A DNA stretch of 43,058 bases, taken from NCBI GenBank assembly GCA_021771695.1, contig JAETON010000021.1, forward strand, positions 1 through 43,058, written 5' to 3'. Below, piece after piece: positions 34,637 to 42,950 of the stretch. This DNA comes from Lachnospiraceae bacterium. GTDB lineage: Bacteria; Bacillota; Clostridia; Lachnospirales; Lachnospiraceae. Within the stretch, counting starts at the first letter, position 1. Every line of letters starts with the position of its first letter. The position numbers and the translations under genes were made by a program. The notes under the pieces are model-generated. The model saw only the letters and a list, made by a program, of their open reading frames with translations, was not told the DNA's origin and did not search any database.

Positions 34637-35575
34637 ATGGATTTAAAGGGAAGAAATTTTCTGACATTAAAAGATTTTACACCAGAAGAAATCGGATATT
34701 TGATTGATTTGGCTGCAAAATTAAAGAAAGATAAGAAAAACGGAATCACTGGAAACAGCTTAAAAGGGAAAAATATCGCTTTATTATTTGAAAAACCAAG
34801 TACAAGAACCAGATGCGCATTTACCATTGGATGTATTGATGAAGGCGGACATCCGGAATATTTAGGAAAAGATGATATTCAGCTGGGACACAAGGAATCC
34901 GTAGAGGATACAGCAAGAGTATTAGGAAGAATGTTTGATGGAATTGAATTCCGTGGATTTTCGCATAAGAATGTAGAAAAATTAGCGAAATACAGCGGTG
35001 TTCCTGTATGGAATGGATTAACAGATGAATACCATCCGACACAGATTTTAGCAGATTTTTTGACTTTGACGGAACAATTTGGAAAATTGAAAGGTCTGAA
35101 TTTTGTGTTTGTCGGGGATGGAAGAAATAATATGGCCAATTCTTTGATGATTGGGTGTGCGAAAATGGGTGTAAATTTCACTTGCCTTTCTCCAGAGAGC
35201 CTGCGTCCGGATGAAAAATTGATTACACAATGTAAGGAATATGCAGAAACTTCTGGTGCAAAGCTGGCATTTACCGAAAATGTGGAAGAAGCGGTGAAAG
35301 ATGCAGATTGTATTTATACAGATGTATGGGTATCTATGGGAGAAGAAGAAAAATCTGCGGAACGTATGGAATTGCTGAGGCCATATCAGGTAAACCGTAC
35401 CATGGTGGAAATGACAGGAAAAGATACAACTGTTGTGATGCATTGTCTGCCGGCAGTGAAGGGAAATGAAATTACAGAAGATGTTTTTGAGGAACATGCA
35501 GAAGTTATTTTTGATGAAGCAGAAAACCGTATGCATACAATTAAGGCAGTGATGGTAGCCACTTTAGGAGAATAA
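34637..35575 (+). CDS. argF: Ornithine carbamoyltransferase
   Basis: The 312-residue enzyme joins carbamoyl phosphate and ornithine to form citrulline. The carbamoyl-phosphate site [12 protein letters not shown], the HPTQ-type site (here [11 protein letters not shown]), the DxxxSMG region (DVWVSMGEE) and the C-terminal MHCLPA are all present. It may serve arginine synthesis or the reverse, catabolic direction; no arc or other arg genes are adjacent, so the direction is undecided. I chose ATG 34637, with GGAGG 8 bases before it. It lies close before birA. Confidence 0.95.
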   Translation: MDLKGRNFLTLKDFTPEEIGYLIDLAAKLKKDKKNGITGNSLKGKNIALLFEKPSTRTRCAFTIGCIDEGGHPEYLGKDDIQLGHKESVEDTARVLGRMFDGIEFRGFSHKNVEKLAKYSGVPVWNGLTDEYHPTQILADFLTLTEQFGKLKGLNFVFVGDGRNNMANSLMIGCAKMGVNFTCLSPESLRPDEKLITQCKEYAETSGAKLAFTENVEEAVKDADCIYTDVWVSMGEEEKSAERMELLRPYQVNRTMVEMTGKDTTVVMHCLPAVKGNEITEDVFEEHAEVIFDEAENRMHTIKAVMVATLGE

Positions 35576-35587
35576 AGATAAGGAATT

Positions 35588-36568
35588 ATGAAAACCAGAA
35601 TTCTAAAAGAGTTAAAAAAGGCTGGGGATTACGTTTCCGGCCAAGAACTTTGTAATAAGTTTAATGTTTCGAGAACAGCTGTGTGGAAACACATAAAAAG
35701 GTTAAGAGAAGAAGGGTATGAAATTGATTCTGTGACGAATAAAGGTTACCGATTGACAGCCAGTCCTGATATTTTGTCTGTAGATGCGGTTTCCAGCTCG
35801 TTACATACCCGCTGGCTTGGAAAAGAATTAAAATATTATGATTGTCTGGACTCAACGAATTTAGAAATCCGCAGGCTTGCAGAAGCTGGTGCGGTTCATG
35901 GAACAACAGCAATTTGTGAGGAACAGACCATGGGAAAAGGACGGAGAGGAAGAAGCTGGCTTGGCGAAGCCGGCTGTGGGATTTGGATGAGTTTTCTTCT
36001 GCGTCCGGATATTGCAGCACAGCACAGTTCTATGCTGACAATTTTGACGGCATTAGCGGTGGAAGCAGCAATCGGTGAAACAACAGGGCTTCAAAGTCAG
36101 ATTAAATGGCCCAATGATATTATTATTGATGGAAGAAAAGTCTGCGGAATTTTAACGGAAATGAGTATGCAGATGGATGAAGTGAATTATATTGTAGTTG
36201 GGTTAGGGATTAATGTAAATATTCAGAAATTTCCAGAAGATTTAAAAGATAAGGCAACCTCTTTGCAGATAGAAAGCGGAAAGAAACTATATCGAGCACC
36301 GCTGGCAGCGAAAGTTTTGGAATATTTTGAAAAATATTATGAAAAGTTTTTAAAAACAGAAGATTTATCCGAGTTTGCAGACCACTATAATCGTCTTCTG
36401 GTGCATATGGATCAGAAAATTAAGGTTATTCGCGGCACCAAAGAAGAGATTTTTCTTTCTAGAGGAATTAATCATCAGGGAGAATTGATGGTAGAAGATG
36501 ATTATGGCAGAAAACAGACTGTATTATCTGGTGAGGTATCTGTGCGAGGAATTCTTGGATATGTATAA
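35588..36568 (+). CDS. birA: Bifunctional biotin-protein ligase/biotin operon repressor BirA
   Basis: The 326-residue protein has an N-terminal winged helix (SGQELCNKFNVSRTAVWKHIKRLREEGY). A catalytic domain follows with the biotin loop GKGRRGRSW and the KWPNDI motif, and a small SH3-like C-terminal domain. It makes biotinyl-AMP, attaches biotin to carboxylase subunits and represses biotin genes when biotin is plentiful. It starts 12 bases after argF and continues the operon into DUF6145, coaX and dusB. No biotin gene is in the window, so any target lies elsewhere. Confidence 0.95.
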   Translation: MKTRILKELKKAGDYVSGQELCNKFNVSRTAVWKHIKRLREEGYEIDSVTNKGYRLTASPDILSVDAVSSSLHTRWLGKELKYYDCLDSTNLEIRRLAEAGAVHGTTAICEEQTMGKGRRGRSWLGEAGCGIWMSFLLRPDIAAQHSSMLTILTALAVEAAIGETTGLQSQIKWPNDIIIDGRKVCGILTEMSMQMDEVNYIVVGLGINVNIQKFPEDLKDKATSLQIESGKKLYRAPLAAKVLEYFEKYYEKFLKTEDLSEFADHYNRLLVHMDQKIKVIRGTKEEIFLSRGINHQGELMVEDDYGRKQTVLSGEVSVRGILGYV

Positions 36569-36580
36569 AAATGGAGGAAA

Positions 36581-36913
36581 ATGATGTATCAGGAAAAAAT
36601 AACTCTCTGCGGGTCCAATGCATATCAAAAGAAATATTATTTGAATGAAGATTTTCAAGGACTGCCAGATCAGATCAAAAATGAATTAAAAATTGCCTGT
36701 GTTCTTTATACAGAAGAAGTGGGAGGAATTTTGACACTGGAATATGATGAGGATGGTACATTATCCTTTGTAACAAGGGCAGAAGAAAATGACTTTTTTT
36801 ATGACGAGATTGGAAGTGCATTAAAGATGAAACAGATGCAGCAGGAACGGCAGGATTTATGGGAATCTTTAGAGCTGTATTACAAAGTATTCTTTTTGGG
36901 AGAAGAGGTATAA
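36581..36913 (+). CDS. DUF6145-type conserved hypothetical protein
   Basis: The 110-residue acidic, cytoplasmic protein has the pattern MYQEKITLCGSNAYQKKYYLN, LPDQIKNELKIACVLYTEEVGGI and LWESLELYYKVFF, which I associate with DUF6145, common in Lachnospiraceae between birA and coaX. No enzyme motif or membrane helix is present, and the function is unknown. It starts 12 bases after birA with GGAGG before it, and coaX follows by 3 bases, so it is expressed with these cofactor genes. Confidence 0.72.
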   Translation: MMYQEKITLCGSNAYQKKYYLNEDFQGLPDQIKNELKIACVLYTEEVGGILTLEYDEDGTLSFVTRAEENDFFYDEIGSALKMKQMQQERQDLWESLELYYKVFFLGEEV

Positions 36914-36916
36914 GTT

Positions 36917-37681
36917 ATGTTATTAGCATTGGATGTTGGAAATACAAATATCACAATTGGAGTATTTCAAAGAAAAGAAATTATAGAATCTTTCCGTATT
37001 ACAACGAAACTGCCGAGGACTTCAGATGAATTTGGCATGATTATTTCAGATTTACTTCGTGAAAAAGGATTGGACAAAGAACATGTAAAAGCAGTTGTCG
37101 TTTGTTCTGTTGTGCCGAATATTATGCATTCTTTGGTAAGCGGACTGATTAAGTATTTTAATATAAAACCGATTATTGTAGGACCGGGTGTCAAGACAGG
37201 AATTAATCTTGGCAGGATGAATCCACGAGAAGTAGGAGCAGATAAAATCGTCAATCTAGTTGCAGGTTATCACCTTTATGGAGGTCCTGCTCTGGTGATT
37301 GATTATGGGACTGCAACGACCTATGATGTAGTTACTAAAAATGGAACATTTTTGGCAGGAGTGATTGTGCCGGGAATCCGCACTTCTGCCAATGCTTTGG
37401 TACAGGGGGCAGCAAGACTTCCTGAAATTGAAATCGTAACACCGGATACGATTTTAGCAACGAATACAGTCAGCAGTATGCAGGCAGGTTTGTTCTATAG
37501 TGTGATTGGAGAGGCAAAACATATCATTCGCCAGATGAAAGAACAAACAGGATTTCAGGATATGAAAGTAATTGCTACCGGGGGGCTTGGAAAAATGGTT
37601 GCTAAAACGGTGGATGAGATTGACTATTATGATGAAAATCTGACATTGAAGGGATTGCAGATTATTTATGAAAAACAATAA
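36917..37681 (+). CDS. coaX: Type III pantothenate kinase
   Basis: The 254-residue enzyme catalyses the first step of coenzyme A synthesis without feedback inhibition by CoA. The phosphate loop DVGNTNITIGVF opens the protein. The GADKIVNLVAGYHLYGGPALVIDYGTATTYD block contains the catalytic aspartate and the PHOSPHATE-2 motif, and GVIVPGI and ATGGLG follow. The length is standard for the family. It overlaps dusB by 14 bases. Confidence 0.95.
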   Translation: MLLALDVGNTNITIGVFQRKEIIESFRITTKLPRTSDEFGMIISDLLREKGLDKEHVKAVVVCSVVPNIMHSLVSGLIKYFNIKPIIVGPGVKTGINLGRMNPREVGADKIVNLVAGYHLYGGPALVIDYGTATTYDVVTKNGTFLAGVIVPGIRTSANALVQGAARLPEIEIVTPDTILATNTVSSMQAGLFYSVIGEAKHIIRQMKEQTGFQDMKVIATGGLGKMVAKTVDEIDYYDENLTLKGLQIIYEKQ

Positions 37682-38663
37682 ATTGAAACCTTTGATTATT
37701 GGCAATATTAGAATAGAGAATCCATTTGTACTGGCTCCGATGGCAGGGGTGACCGATCTGCCTTACCGATTGTTGTGCAAAGAGCAGGGAGCAGGGCTTA
37801 TGTGTACGGAAATGGTTAGTGCAAAAGGACTGTATTACGGAAACCGAAAATCTGCGCCTTTAATGGAAACAGAGGAAAAAGAACAGCCGGCAGCTATTCA
37901 AATTTTCGGCTCCGATCCAGAAATTATGGGGCAGATGGCAGCAAAAGTAAATGATGGAAAATTTCAGATTATTGATATCAATATGGGATGCCCAGTACCA
38001 AAAATCGTTAACAATGGGGATGGTTCGGCTTTAATGAAAAAACCTAAATTGGCAGGGGAAGTTATCAAAGCAGTTTCTTCGGCGGTTGACATTCCGGTAA
38101 CTGTGAAAATTCGAAAAGGGTTTGATGATGAACATATGAATGCAGTAGAACTGGCACAGATAGCAGAGGAAAACGGTGCGGCAGCGATTGCTGTACACGG
38201 AAGGACCAGAGAACAATATTATTCTGGAAAAGCGGACTGGAACATTATACGTCAAGTAAAAGAGGCTGTTTCCATACCTGTGATTGGCAATGGGGATATT
38301 GCTTGTCCGGAAGATGTGGTCCGTATGAAAGAAGAAACCGGCTGTGACGGATTTATGATTGGCAGGAGAGCCAAAGGAAATCCGTGGATTTTCAAAGAAA
38401 TGATTCATTATTTTGAAACCGGAGAAAAACTTCCAAGACCAGAATTAAAAGAAGTAGTAGATATGATGCTTCGGCATGGGCAAATGATGATTGACTTCAA
38501 AGGAGAATACATTGGAATCCGTGAAATGCGAAAACATGTATCATGGTACACTTTCGGATTCCCTGGAGCAGCAAAATTAAGAGACAAAGTCAACCACACA
38601 AAGACATATCAGGAATTAGAAGAACTGCTTTTAACATATTTAGATGAAACAATGAGTTTTTGA
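37668..38663 (+). CDS. dusB: tRNA-dihydrouridine synthase B
   Basis: The 331-residue flavoenzyme reduces uridines of the tRNA D-loop. The FMN-binding barrel starts APMAGVTDLPYRLLCKEQGAGLMCTEMVSAK. The catalytic cysteine lies in NMGCPVPKIVNNGDGSALM, and the GRTREQYYSGKADW and MIGRRAKGNPW motifs follow. A C-terminal helical domain binds tRNA. The reading frame begins inside coaX (14-base overlap), consistent with coupled translation. It ends before the promoter of greA. Confidence 0.95.
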   Translation: MKNNKLKPLIIGNIRIENPFVLAPMAGVTDLPYRLLCKEQGAGLMCTEMVSAKGLYYGNRKSAPLMETEEKEQPAAIQIFGSDPEIMGQMAAKVNDGKFQIIDINMGCPVPKIVNNGDGSALMKKPKLAGEVIKAVSSAVDIPVTVKIRKGFDDEHMNAVELAQIAEENGAAAIAVHGRTREQYYSGKADWNIIRQVKEAVSIPVIGNGDIACPEDVVRMKEETGCDGFMIGRRAKGNPWIFKEMIHYFETGEKLPRPELKEVVDMMLRHGQMMIDFKGEYIGIREMRKHVSWYTFGFPGAAKLRDKVNHTKTYQELEELLLTYLDETMSF

Positions 38664-38684
38664 TTTCATTGATATAAGCCATTG

Positions 38685-38714
38685 TTGACAAAAGAAACTT
38701 ATGTAAGCTATAAT
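38685..38714 (+). promoter_or_regulatory. Promoter of greA-lysS
   Basis: Perfect TTGACA (38685-38690) and TATAAT (38709-38714) hexamers are separated by 18 bases. Confidence 0.85.
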
Positions 38715-38750
38715 TAATCAGTTAACATTTAGAACGAAAGGAAGAGTGTC

Positions 38751-39230
38751 ATGGCAGAGGTAAAAAAGAATATATTAACACCGGCTGGTTTAAAGGCATT
38801 AGAAGATGAATTACAGGAATTAAAAGTTGTAAAACGTAAAGAAGTTGCCCAAAAAATCAAAGAAGCAAGAGAACAGGGTGACTTGTCAGAAAACGCAGAA
38901 TATGATGCAGCAAAAGACGAACAGCGTGATATGGAAGCACGTATCGAGGAAATAGAGCAGATTCTGAAAAATGCAGAAGTTATCGACGAGAAATTCAAAA
39001 AAGGTGTCATCAGCCTTGGATGTGAAGTTCTTTTAGAAGATATTTCCCTTGGACAGGAAGTAAAATACCATATTGTAGGTTCTACAGAAGCAGACATCTT
39101 ACAGAATAAGATTTCCAATGAAGCACCGATTGGAAGAGCATTACTTGGTGCCAAAATTGGAGATGTCGTTCAGGTAGAAGGTATTAATCAGGTAAATGAA
39201 TTCAGAGTAATTGATGTACAGAGAAAGTAA
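38751..39230 (+). CDS. greA: Transcription elongation factor GreA
   Basis: The 159-residue factor rescues stalled RNA polymerase by stimulating cleavage of the transcript. The N-terminal coiled coil runs to about residue 78 and carries at its tip EQGDLSENAEYDAAKDEQ, with the acidic residues that hold the metal ion. The C-terminal FKBP-like domain ends IGRALLGAKIGDVVQV. GGAAG precedes the start codon. It is cotranscribed with lysS, the usual arrangement in Clostridia. Confidence 0.97.
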   Translation: MAEVKKNILTPAGLKALEDELQELKVVKRKEVAQKIKEAREQGDLSENAEYDAAKDEQRDMEARIEEIEQILKNAEVIDEKFKKGVISLGCEVLLEDISLGQEVKYHIVGSTEADILQNKISNEAPIGRALLGAKIGDVVQVEGINQVNEFRVIDVQRK

Positions 39231-39245
39231 GAGGATATAGGAACA

Positions 39246-40733
39246 GTGGCAGCACAGAATAAAGATACAAACGAATTAATCAAAGTGAGAAGACAAAAAC
39301 TTGCTGATCTGCAGGAAGCAGGAAAGAATCCTTTTGAAATCATGAAGTATGATGTGACACATCATTCCATGGAGATTAAGGATAATTTTGAAAAACTGGA
39401 AGGGCAGGAAGTAGCCGTTGCCGGACGATTGATGTTCAAACGTGTCATGGGAAAAGCATCTTTCTGTAATGTGCAGGATCTGCAGGGACGTATTCAAGCA
39501 TATGTTGCGAGAGATGAAATCGGAGTAGAGGAATACAAAGATTTTAAGAAGATGGATATTGGGGATATTGTTGGAATTAAAGGAAAGGTTTTTGCTACAA
39601 AAACCGGAGAAAAATCCATCCATGCAGAGGAAGTTATTTTATTATCCAAGAGCTTACGTCCTCTTCCAGAAAAATTCCACGGATTGACAGATACGGATAC
39701 AAGATATCGTCAGAGATATGTGGATTTGATTATGAATGAAGAATCCAAAGAGGTGTTCTTAAAACGTTCCAAAATCATCAGCAAAATTCGTTCTTTCCTT
39801 GACAATGAAGGATTTATTGAAGTAGAAACTCCGATGCTGGTACCAAACGCCGGCGGAGCTGCTGCAAGACCATTTGAAACACATTTTAATGCCTTAAGTG
39901 AAGATGTGAAACTTCGTATTTCTCTGGAACTTTATTTAAAGAGACTGATTGTAGGCGGAATGGAACGAGTATACGAAATCGGACGTGTATTCCGTAATGA
40001 AGGTGTGGATACCAGACATAATCCGGAATTTACACTCATGGAATTATATCAGGCATATACAGATTACAATGGAATGATGGATTTAACAGAAAATCTTTAT
40101 CGTTATCTGGCAAAAGAAGTTGTAGGAAGTACAACCATTACTTATAACGGAATTGAAATGGATTTGGGAAAACCATTTGAAAGAATCACTATGGTTGATG
40201 CAGTAAAGAAATATGCAGGTGTAGATTTTAATGAAATCCATACATTGGAAGAAGCAAGAGCGATTGCAAAAGAAAAGCATGTGGAATTTGAAGAGCGACA
40301 TAAGAAAGGTGATATTCTGAATTTATTCTTTGAAGAATATGCAGAAGAACATTTGATTCAGCCGACATTTGTTATGGATCATCCAATTGAAATTTCACCT
40401 TTGACAAAGAAGAAACCGGAAAATCCAGAATATGTAGAACGTTTTGAGTTCTTTATGAATGGATGGGAAATGGCAAATGCTTACTCTGAGTTAAACGATC
40501 CAATTGACCAGAGAGAACGTTTTAAGGCACAGGAAGAACAGCTTGCTCAGGGAGACGAAGAGGCCAACACAACCGATGAAGATTTCTTAAATGCGTTGGA
40601 AATCGGTATGCCTCCAACAGGTGGTATCGGATTTGGAATTGACCGTATGGTAATGCTGCTGACAGACTCTGCGGCCATCAGGGATGTATTATTATTCCCG
40701 ACGATGAAGTCGTTAGGTGGAAAAGACCAGTAA
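39246..40733 (+). CDS. lysS: Lysyl-tRNA synthetase (class II)
   Basis: The 495-residue enzyme charges tRNA-Lys. An N-terminal OB-fold anticodon domain (about residues 60-165) precedes the class II core. Motif 2 reads [26 protein letters not shown] and motif 3 is [16 protein letters not shown]. Start is GTG at 39246, preceded by AGGA. The gene ends at the border with a foreign, G+C-richer remnant and is intact, so the element inserted after it, not in it. Confidence 0.96.
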   Translation: MAAQNKDTNELIKVRRQKLADLQEAGKNPFEIMKYDVTHHSMEIKDNFEKLEGQEVAVAGRLMFKRVMGKASFCNVQDLQGRIQAYVARDEIGVEEYKDFKKMDIGDIVGIKGKVFATKTGEKSIHAEEVILLSKSLRPLPEKFHGLTDTDTRYRQRYVDLIMNEESKEVFLKRSKIISKIRSFLDNEGFIEVETPMLVPNAGGAAARPFETHFNALSEDVKLRISLELYLKRLIVGGMERVYEIGRVFRNEGVDTRHNPEFTLMELYQAYTDYNGMMDLTENLYRYLAKEVVGSTTITYNGIEMDLGKPFERITMVDAVKKYAGVDFNEIHTLEEARAIAKEKHVEFEERHKKGDILNLFFEEYAEEHLIQPTFVMDHPIEISPLTKKKPENPEYVERFEFFMNGWEMANAYSELNDPIDQRERFKAQEEQLAQGDEEANTTDEDFLNALEIGMPPTGGIGFGIDRMVMLLTDSAAIRDVLLFPTMKSLGGKDQ

Positions 40734-40858
40734 AATCAAGGGTTTCAGGGGTTTGAGCCAAGTCCACTAACACACCTGCTAACATAAATTTTGGTTAGAC
40801 AGTACCCGATAATACCCGAAAAGTGTCAAATAGCTATTTCCGAGTTCAACAAAATAAT
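40734..40858. other. Junction between lysS and element remnant, candidate attachment site with repeats
   Basis: Directly after the lysS stop come a near-tandem repeat GGGTTTCA/GGGGTTTGA (about 40741-40758) and a repeated ACCCGA pair spaced by TAAT (about 40804-40819). Short direct repeats of this kind next to a decayed conjugative element are typical of core and arm sites used by tyrosine recombinases. No integrase gene is present in the window, so this is a suggestion only. Confidence 0.3.
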
Positions 40859-40869
40859 TCGTACTAAGA

Positions 40870-40910
40870 GGGACATTTTCCTAGAGAAATCTAAGAAGAT
40901 GTCCTTTTTT
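40870..40910 (+). terminator. Terminator before the remnant genes
   Basis: GGACATTTTC pairs with GAAGATGTCC (one mismatch) around a 12-base loop and is followed by TTTTTT. It could end the lysS transcript. Confidence 0.75.
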
Positions 40911-40947
40911 GTTATGGTCAAATAAAATCAGAATGGAGGAAAGCATT

Positions 40948-41211
40948 ATGACAGACACAGCGTTAAGAGCAGGGGCGCAGAGCACCGACAACACACACAT
41001 GGTTTTTGCAAATGAGGAACATGCGAAGTTTTATTATGAGAAGTTAGGGCAGGCAAGGTATCAGGACTGTTACCACAAGGCATTGATTTACATTCTCGGC
41101 ATATCAGAGGATACGAGAAATCATTTCAGCCAGATTTATGACATTAAGTCCGGGTACATCAAAACAGAGTGTCTGCATCAGGGCTGGCAGACAAGGAGCA
41201 GTTTGTTATGA
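40948..41211 (+). pseudogene. Truncated DUF6075-type gene from a conjugative element
   Basis: The 87 codons from ATG 40948 (GGAGG 8 bases before it) encode the N-terminal part of a DUF6075 protein: HMVFANEEHAKFYYEKL, QDCYHKALIYILGIS and IYDIKSGYIKTECLHQGWQT. Family members go on for a further 40-50 residues, but here the match stops at GWQT, and five unrelated residues lead to a stop. The sequence after that point belongs to a different gene in another frame. The truncation is a deletion join. Function is unknown; the family is common in Tn916/ICE-like elements of Firmicutes. Confidence 0.7.
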
Positions 41212-41972
41212 AAATCGGGGAAAAGACTTATACGGACAAAAAGGAAGCCGGAATCGCACTTATAGGGATGTGCAAGGAAATGAAAACCGTCAATGTGCCT
41301 GCCACAGTTGGGGAATATGCAGGGTTTAAGATGGCGGTGTTCTTTGATGCTTTCAATCACAAATTTGTGATGAACCTGAAAGGGCAGCTCTCGCACAACC
41401 TTGAGATCGGCTCAGACCCTCTCGGAAACCTTGCCCGCATCAACCATGCACTGGAATCCATGCCGAAACAGCTTGGCGAAGCAAGGACAAAACTGGAAAA
41501 CGTGGAGCATCAGCTTGAAACAGCAAAAACAGAGGTAAACAAGCCTTTTGCGCAGGAGGCGGAGCTTGCGGAAAAGCTGGAACGCCTTTCTGCCTTAAAT
41601 GCACTGCTCAACATGGACGAAAAGGGAGATGATGCAATTGGCATGGACGATACCACCGACATTGATAATGCCGGGGAGGAAGAAAGCGGAAGGCTGGAAA
41701 CTTCTGGACATGATGTCCAGAAGTCCAGTCAGGAGGATAACCTTTCTGAAAAACCGGAAACGGGAGAAAAAGCCGCTGATGAGCCAGTACTGTATCCGGT
41801 TCAGATTGCAGGCAGTATCAGCCCGCAGGGGCTGATACCCGTGGCGGCAATGGCTGACAAGCCTGCACAGAAAACATCGCTAAAGGAGAAGCTGGAAGCG
41901 TACAAGGCACAGGTGGCAGGAACGGGAAAACAAAGTATTGAGAAGGCAAAAGGAAAGGAGGAAATGCTGTAA
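41190..41972 (+). pseudogene. C-terminal tail of a large SNF2-helicase/DNA-methylase protein of an ICE
   Basis: The frame carries DKEQFVMKIGEKTYTDKKEAGIALIG, then VGEYAGFKMAVFFD, LKGQLSHNLEIGSDPLGNLARINHALESMPKQL, the coiled segment TKLENVEHQLETAKTEVNKPF and ALLNMDEKGDD. I recognise this as the last ~250 residues of the very large helicase/N6-adenine methylase proteins of gut conjugative elements; all upstream domains are gone. An ATG at 41208 overlaps the stop of the truncated DUF6075 gene (ATGA), so the tail could still be translated. Base composition is clearly richer in G+C than in lysS. It is a deletion remnant rather than a working gene. Confidence 0.72.
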
Positions 41973-41998
41973 GACATCAAAAATTCATAAAAATTTTG

Positions 41999-42027
41999 TT
42001 GCATTAACCGCAATAAGATAATAGAAT
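41999..42027 (+). promoter_or_regulatory. Promoter of the GNAT two-gene unit
   Basis: TTGCAT (41999-42004) and TAGAAT (42022-42027) are separated by 17 bases. Confidence 0.6.
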
Positions 42028-42086
42028 GTAAATAGGGAAGTATGAACTGTTACGGAAAAGCCATACTAACAAAGGAGGTGTTTTTT

Positions 42087-42281
42087 ATGGCAACTTCAAG
42101 TATCACTAAGAATTTTGTTATATCAGGTCAAAAGCAGGTGGAGATGTTTGCTGATGCGGTTGAAGCATCTGCCAATGACAGGACACCTCGTGTCCCAATC
42201 AATGTGACTTATCTGCATGGAACGGATGAAATAATAAAATTCATGGAGAAAAGGAAGAAAACGGATGCAGCAGACAAATAA
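42087..42281 (+). CDS. Small protein upstream of a GNAT enzyme, possible antitoxin
   Basis: The 64-residue protein starts MATSSITKNFVISGQKQVEMFADAVEAS, ends in a basic EKRKKTDAADK stretch and has no membrane segment. The N-terminal strand followed by helices could be a ribbon-helix-helix-like DNA-binding unit, though it is not a clear match. I chose ATG 42087 because a strong AAGGAGGTG stands 6 bases before it. It overlaps the acetyltransferase gene by 17 bases, the typical layout of an antitoxin-toxin pair. Antitoxin function is inferred from layout alone. Confidence 0.6.
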   Translation: MATSSITKNFVISGQKQVEMFADAVEASANDRTPRVPINVTYLHGTDEIIKFMEKRKKTDAADK

Positions 42282-42876
42282 TTTTATCGTGCTGAACATT
42301 CGTGAGTATTTTGAGAATGATGATGGACGGCTCGGAGAGGATAAGCTGTTACAGCTTCTTTCCGAGTTTTCCTGTCCGTTAAATCCGGATGTTGGGCACT
42401 TTTTGAAACGGCAGTCAATCGAATTTGCGAAGAAACATCAGGCGGTTACATATTTAGTGCTGTCATTGGAAGATGCGGAGCTTTTGGGTTATTTTTCTAT
42501 CACGATAAAACCGCTTGTGGTAAAGGCGGAGCCGTTCAGCAATACGGTAAAGCGCAAACTTGCAAGGTTTAGTGAGATGGACAAAGAAGGACAGACTTAT
42601 AATCTGGCTGCTTACCTGATTGCACAGCTTGGAAAAAATTATAGTGACAGGGCAAAAGGAAGAATAACAGGAAAGGAACTGCTTGAAGCGGCAATCAGGC
42701 AGATACAGGCTCTGCAGTATCAGGCGGGCGGCATGGTGGCATTTGTGGAAGCGGAAAATAATGCAAAGCTGCTTTCCTTTTATGAAAATTATGGTTTTAA
42801 GCAGTTTGATACAAGGCAGACTGCATCAAAAGGATCTGAACCGCATAAGCTGGTGCAGTTGTTAAAGATAGTTTAA
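42265..42876 (+). CDS. GNAT-fold acetyltransferase, possible toxin
   Basis: The 203-residue protein has a GNAT-like core: the strand YLVLSLEDAELLGYFSITIK, the segment YNLAAYLIAQLGKNYSD near the acetyl-CoA site (the usual pyrophosphate loop R/Q-x-x-G-x-G/A is weak, around KGRITGKELLEAA) and the closing AENNAKLLSFYENYGFKQF, a classic GNAT end motif. Members coupled to a small upstream gene acetylate aminoacyl-tRNA in known TacT/AtaT toxins. The same activity here is a guess from gene pairing. It has GC-rich codon use like the rest of the remnant and ends before a terminator. Confidence 0.72.
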   Translation: MQQTNNFIVLNIREYFENDDGRLGEDKLLQLLSEFSCPLNPDVGHFLKRQSIEFAKKHQAVTYLVLSLEDAELLGYFSITIKPLVVKAEPFSNTVKRKLARFSEMDKEGQTYNLAAYLIAQLGKNYSDRAKGRITGKELLEAAIRQIQALQYQAGGMVAFVEAENNAKLLSFYENYGFKQFDTRQTASKGSEPHKLVQLLKIV

Positions 42877-42899
42877 TGAAATAACTTAATAGCGTCTTT

Positions 42900-42941
42900 A
42901 GGTGCATGGTAAAGAAAGAATGAATATCATGCACCTTTTTT
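42900..42941 (+). terminator. Terminator after the GNAT gene
   Basis: AGGTGCATG (42900-42908) pairs with CATGCACCT (42928-42936) and is followed by TTTTT. Confidence 0.88.
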
Positions 42942-42950
42942 ACTTTATAG

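Noticed and set aside
42042-42086. Longer start for the small protein at 42087
   Set aside because: The upstream 15 codons contain the strong AAGGAGGTG ribosome site itself, so translation should begin at 42087.
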